IMG/VR virus record: IMGVR_UViG_3300024346_000161
Span: 1-42,000 of that record
DNA: 42,000 bases
Origin: a virus
Direction: 5' to 3' (one strand)
Each line of letters starts with the position of its first letter. The stretch's first letter is position 1. The position numbers were made by a program, and so were the translations under genes. This document shows positions 40,475-42,000 of the stretch, one piece after another. A model generated the notes under the pieces. That model did no database searches and was not told where the DNA came from. It was given only the letters and a program-made list of their open reading frames with translations.

Positions 40475-40868
40475 CCTTAATTTGATTCAATGATTTTTGA
40501 ATGTTACTCTTAACATCAAATTCTAACTTAGTACGCTCAACCTCAAGTTTATTATCAAAAGCATCAAACGTTTTAATAAGTGTATGTCCACTCATTGGGA
40601 TTGTGTAACTATAAACATGATTGATGATTTGAATACTATCATGTCCGATAATGATAAACAAATTACCATCATCTTGTTTAATGTAACGTTTGCCACTTAA
40701 AGGAGCCATTAACAAGATAGTTCCCTCCTTCTCAATTAACCTTTTGCAAATAAGATACGCTGAAGTTTGTTGCGCATCCGACCCAGTTCTCCATGAAGGA
40801 TCAAATGTACTTTTGTACTTAATGTACGTTCTTTGTTTTGCTCTTTTAATTCTGTGAGAAATGTTCAT
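40458..40868 (-). CDS. Hypothetical protein, 136 aa
   Basis: A basic N terminus (MNISHRIKRAKQRTYIKYKS) is followed by beta sequence (YIKQDDGNLFIIIGHDSIQI) and a C-terminal coiled helix. It starts a unit after a class I promoter and overlaps the zinc-type gene by 17 bases. No family recognised. Confidence 0.75.
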   Translation of the reverse strand: MNISHRIKRAKQRTYIKYKSTFDPSWRTGSDAQQTSAYLICKRLIEKEGTILLMAPLSGKRYIKQDDGNLFIIIGHDSIQIINHVYSYTIPMSGHTLIKTFDAFDNKLEVERTKLEFDVKSNIQKSLNQIKDELTK

Positions 40869-40888
40869 AATGTTTGTTTTTTAAATGA

Positions 40889-40932
40889 TATGTAAATATA
40901 ACTATAATATTTCAATCGGTAAAACTTTTTAT
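40889..40932 (-). promoter_or_regulatory. Class I promoter
   Basis: Minus strand AAAAAGTTTTACCG, with the box one base changed (GTTTTA), and the same gap to TATATTTACATA. Confidence 0.7.
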
Positions 40933-40933
40933 G

Positions 40934-41509
40934 TTAAATTTTTGTTAAAAATTGAATTATTTTCTCTTTGATGTCAGATTGTTTGATTCCTTCGGTACTT
41001 CTTGGAGTCAGGACAAAGTTTTGTAGTCCATGGCCTCCATTCGCCTCAGGACTCATATTCAAATCATCAACTGCAACCCAATTGGTTATTCCTGGAGTAT
41101 CTTTTAAGTACTTTTCAATCTCAAGAATTCTTTTACGTTCTAACCATCTCTTCCACATAAACAGGCCGTTTGTTTCTGGTTCGAATTCATGAAGGTTTGG
41201 AGTTATTGCAATTGGTCTTTTAATAATTCCTTGTGCTTCATAGTAATCTCCAAGCTCTTCTAGAGTTGCATGTAATTTCCAATCAGAACTTACAACGATT
41301 TCAGCTCCAGTTTCCTGAATGATTTTATTAAGTATCTTAATTGCTTTTTGGTCGAAATCGTCGAATCGTATTTCAACAGGAGCATCACTTAATAACTTGC
41401 TTGATTCAGGATTTTCAGAACGGTATTTTGACCATTTCTTACCCCTGCCTCCCCAGTTATTGTAGAGACAAATTACGCCATCATTATCAAGAAATATTAC
41501 GTTCATCAT
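40934..41509 (-). CDS. HAD-family protein, RNA-repair (SAK) type, 191 aa
   Basis: I choose ATG 41509, overlapping the upstream stop (ATGA). HAD motif I is FLDNDGVI (Asp8, Asp10); motif II is AEIVVSSDWKLH; the C-terminal motif is NWVAVDDLNMS. The motif order with SSDW and the ITPNLHE segment resembles the HAD domain of Swiss-army-knife RNA-repair proteins. It may remove phosphates from cleaved RNA ends. It neighbours a cREC-type gene, consistent with RNA repair. Confidence 0.8.
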   Translation of the reverse strand: MMNVIFLDNDGVICLYNNWGGRGKKWSKYRSENPESSKLLSDAPVEIRFDDFDQKAIKILNKIIQETGAEIVVSSDWKLHATLEELGDYYEAQGIIKRPIAITPNLHEFEPETNGLFMWKRWLERKRILEIEKYLKDTPGITNWVAVDDLNMSPEANGGHGLQNFVLTPRSTEGIKQSDIKEKIIQFLTKI

Positions 41510-41712
41510 ATCTTTGTTAAGGGAATCCATACGCCATCTTTGTATTTATGGGGAATTCCATTGATTGTTCTAAATTGAGAATAGGGATCTACATTAATGT
41601 CCTCTTTCTTTAGTTTCCCAAGTACGTTTTCAAAGTCATCTTGAGTTGTTCGACGACGAACAGTACTTGGGTCAACTTTCTTTTTTCTACGGGGTCCGTT
41701 ATAGTATGCCAT
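41506..41712 (-). CDS. Small basic protein, 68 aa
   Basis: A strongly basic N terminus (MAYYNGPRRKKKVDPSTVRR) followed by a neutral C-terminal half ending GIPHKYKDGVWIPLTKI. Such proteins often bind nucleic acid. It lies between the cREC-like and HAD genes and overlaps the latter. Function unknown. Confidence 0.7.
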   Translation of the reverse strand: MAYYNGPRRKKKVDPSTVRRRTTQDDFENVLGKLKKEDINVDPYSQFRTINGIPHKYKDGVWIPLTKI

Positions 41713-41714
41713 AG

Positions 41715-42000
41715 TTATACGGTATGTTCAATTCTTACTCTTACACAATTCTGTGGTAAACGATTAATATGTCTGAAGTTATTAATATAACCCATCATAT
41801 TTGCACTACCAACTGCATTTGCCGAATGAATTACAACATCTACAACTGGCTGACCATCCATCCATTGTTCAACTAACCATTTGGTACAATCCATTCCTGT
41901 TTTTTCAGTGATGTTATCATAGTTGATTTGATAGTTTCTAACAACTCCATGTAACCATTCTTTCATGGCACTATCACCTAAGTCATGGTCCAAAGAAATC
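41715..42000 (-). CDS. cREC-type (cyclic-phosphate-processing receiver-like) protein, 5' partial
   Basis: The gene runs off the window edge; the first visible codons read ISLDHDLGD, and the frame continues beyond 42000. DHDLG, then TGMDCTKWLVEQW and VVIHSANAVGSANMMGYINN match cREC-type receiver-like proteins, in which the Asp cluster and the HSAN segment form the active-site-like pocket. The family is predicted to act on cyclic-phosphate RNA ends. It stands with the HAD gene as a possible RNA-repair pair. Confidence 0.75.
   Translation of the reverse strand, partial: ISLDHDLGDSAMKEWLHGVVRNYQINYDNITEKTGMDCTKWLVEQWMDGQPVVDVVIHSANAVGSANMMGYINNFRHINRLPQNCVRVRIEHTV

Overview
The window looks like a piece of a large tailed-phage genome that infects a Bacteroidota (Flavobacterium-like) host. 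The evidence for a phage is a DenV-type pyrimidine-dimer glycosylase, an ATP-dependent DNA ligase, a GIY-YIG endonuclease, thymidylate synthase, an amidase endolysin, a second muralytic enzyme, a collagen-like fibre protein, a tRNA block, and very tight packing with many TAATG and ATGA overlaps. The evidence for the host group is AT-rich DNA, A-rich leaders without clear Shine-Dalgarno sequences, a TATATTTG-type -7 promoter element, and an Hc1-like histone of the kind found in Bacteroidota. No terminase, portal, major capsid, prohead protease or polymerase gene was recognised, so this is an accessory part of the genome. Almost everything is on the minus strand; one fibre-like gene (29972-31162) is on the plus strand.

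Region 1 (171-9429, continuing at 15720-17174): a cassette of proteins that share an N-terminal leader of the type MKKVKLFEEFxNE. I read it as a capsid-targeting sequence with a prohead-protease site, like the leader of T4 internal protein III. About 13 genes carry it. Their bodies are unrelated: two ATP-grasp enzymes, a ParB-like protein, an HExxH metalloprotease, an esterase fused in frame to a leader protein, coiled-coil proteins and several unknowns. One of them (16185-17174) repeats the NExxVNEAK site three times inside and looks like a self-partitioning polyprotein. Together they could be a head-packaged, co-injected set of host-takeover proteins.

Region 2 (9520-15646): a 1656-residue collagen-like fibre with two globular inserts, a small Cys-containing protein, and a coiled-coil tail-anchored membrane protein. 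Region 3 (17152-23645): ferritin, GH73-like lysin, MscS-like small protein, PAP2 phosphatase, ThyA, PspC-like protein, a kinase-like fragment. Region 4 (23732-29883): endolysin, membrane proteins, M42 aminopeptidase, LOG-family phosphoribohydrolase, PD-(D/E)XK nuclease.

Region 5 (31162-32025 and 34089-34189): tRNA-Leu(UAA), tRNA-Ala(UGC), and two units in which a tRNA 3' part lies upstream of a 5' part, joined through the acceptor side and bracketed by complementary outer arms. This is the layout of circularly permuted tRNA genes. The Leu-type unit is strongly supported; the second is weaker. A third tRNA-like sequence at 34089-34189 is irregular.

Region 6 (32026-42000): Hc1-like histone, DNA ligase, DenV, GIY-YIG nuclease, DEDDh exonuclease, KTSC protein, class I glutamine-amidotransferase-like hydrolase, HAD of the RNA-repair type, and at the edge a partial cREC receiver-like protein.

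Two promoter families recur with invariant spacing: class I, GTTTTC-N19-TATATTTACATA (eight sites), and class II, TGAAACAAA-N12-GATATAAT (four sites).
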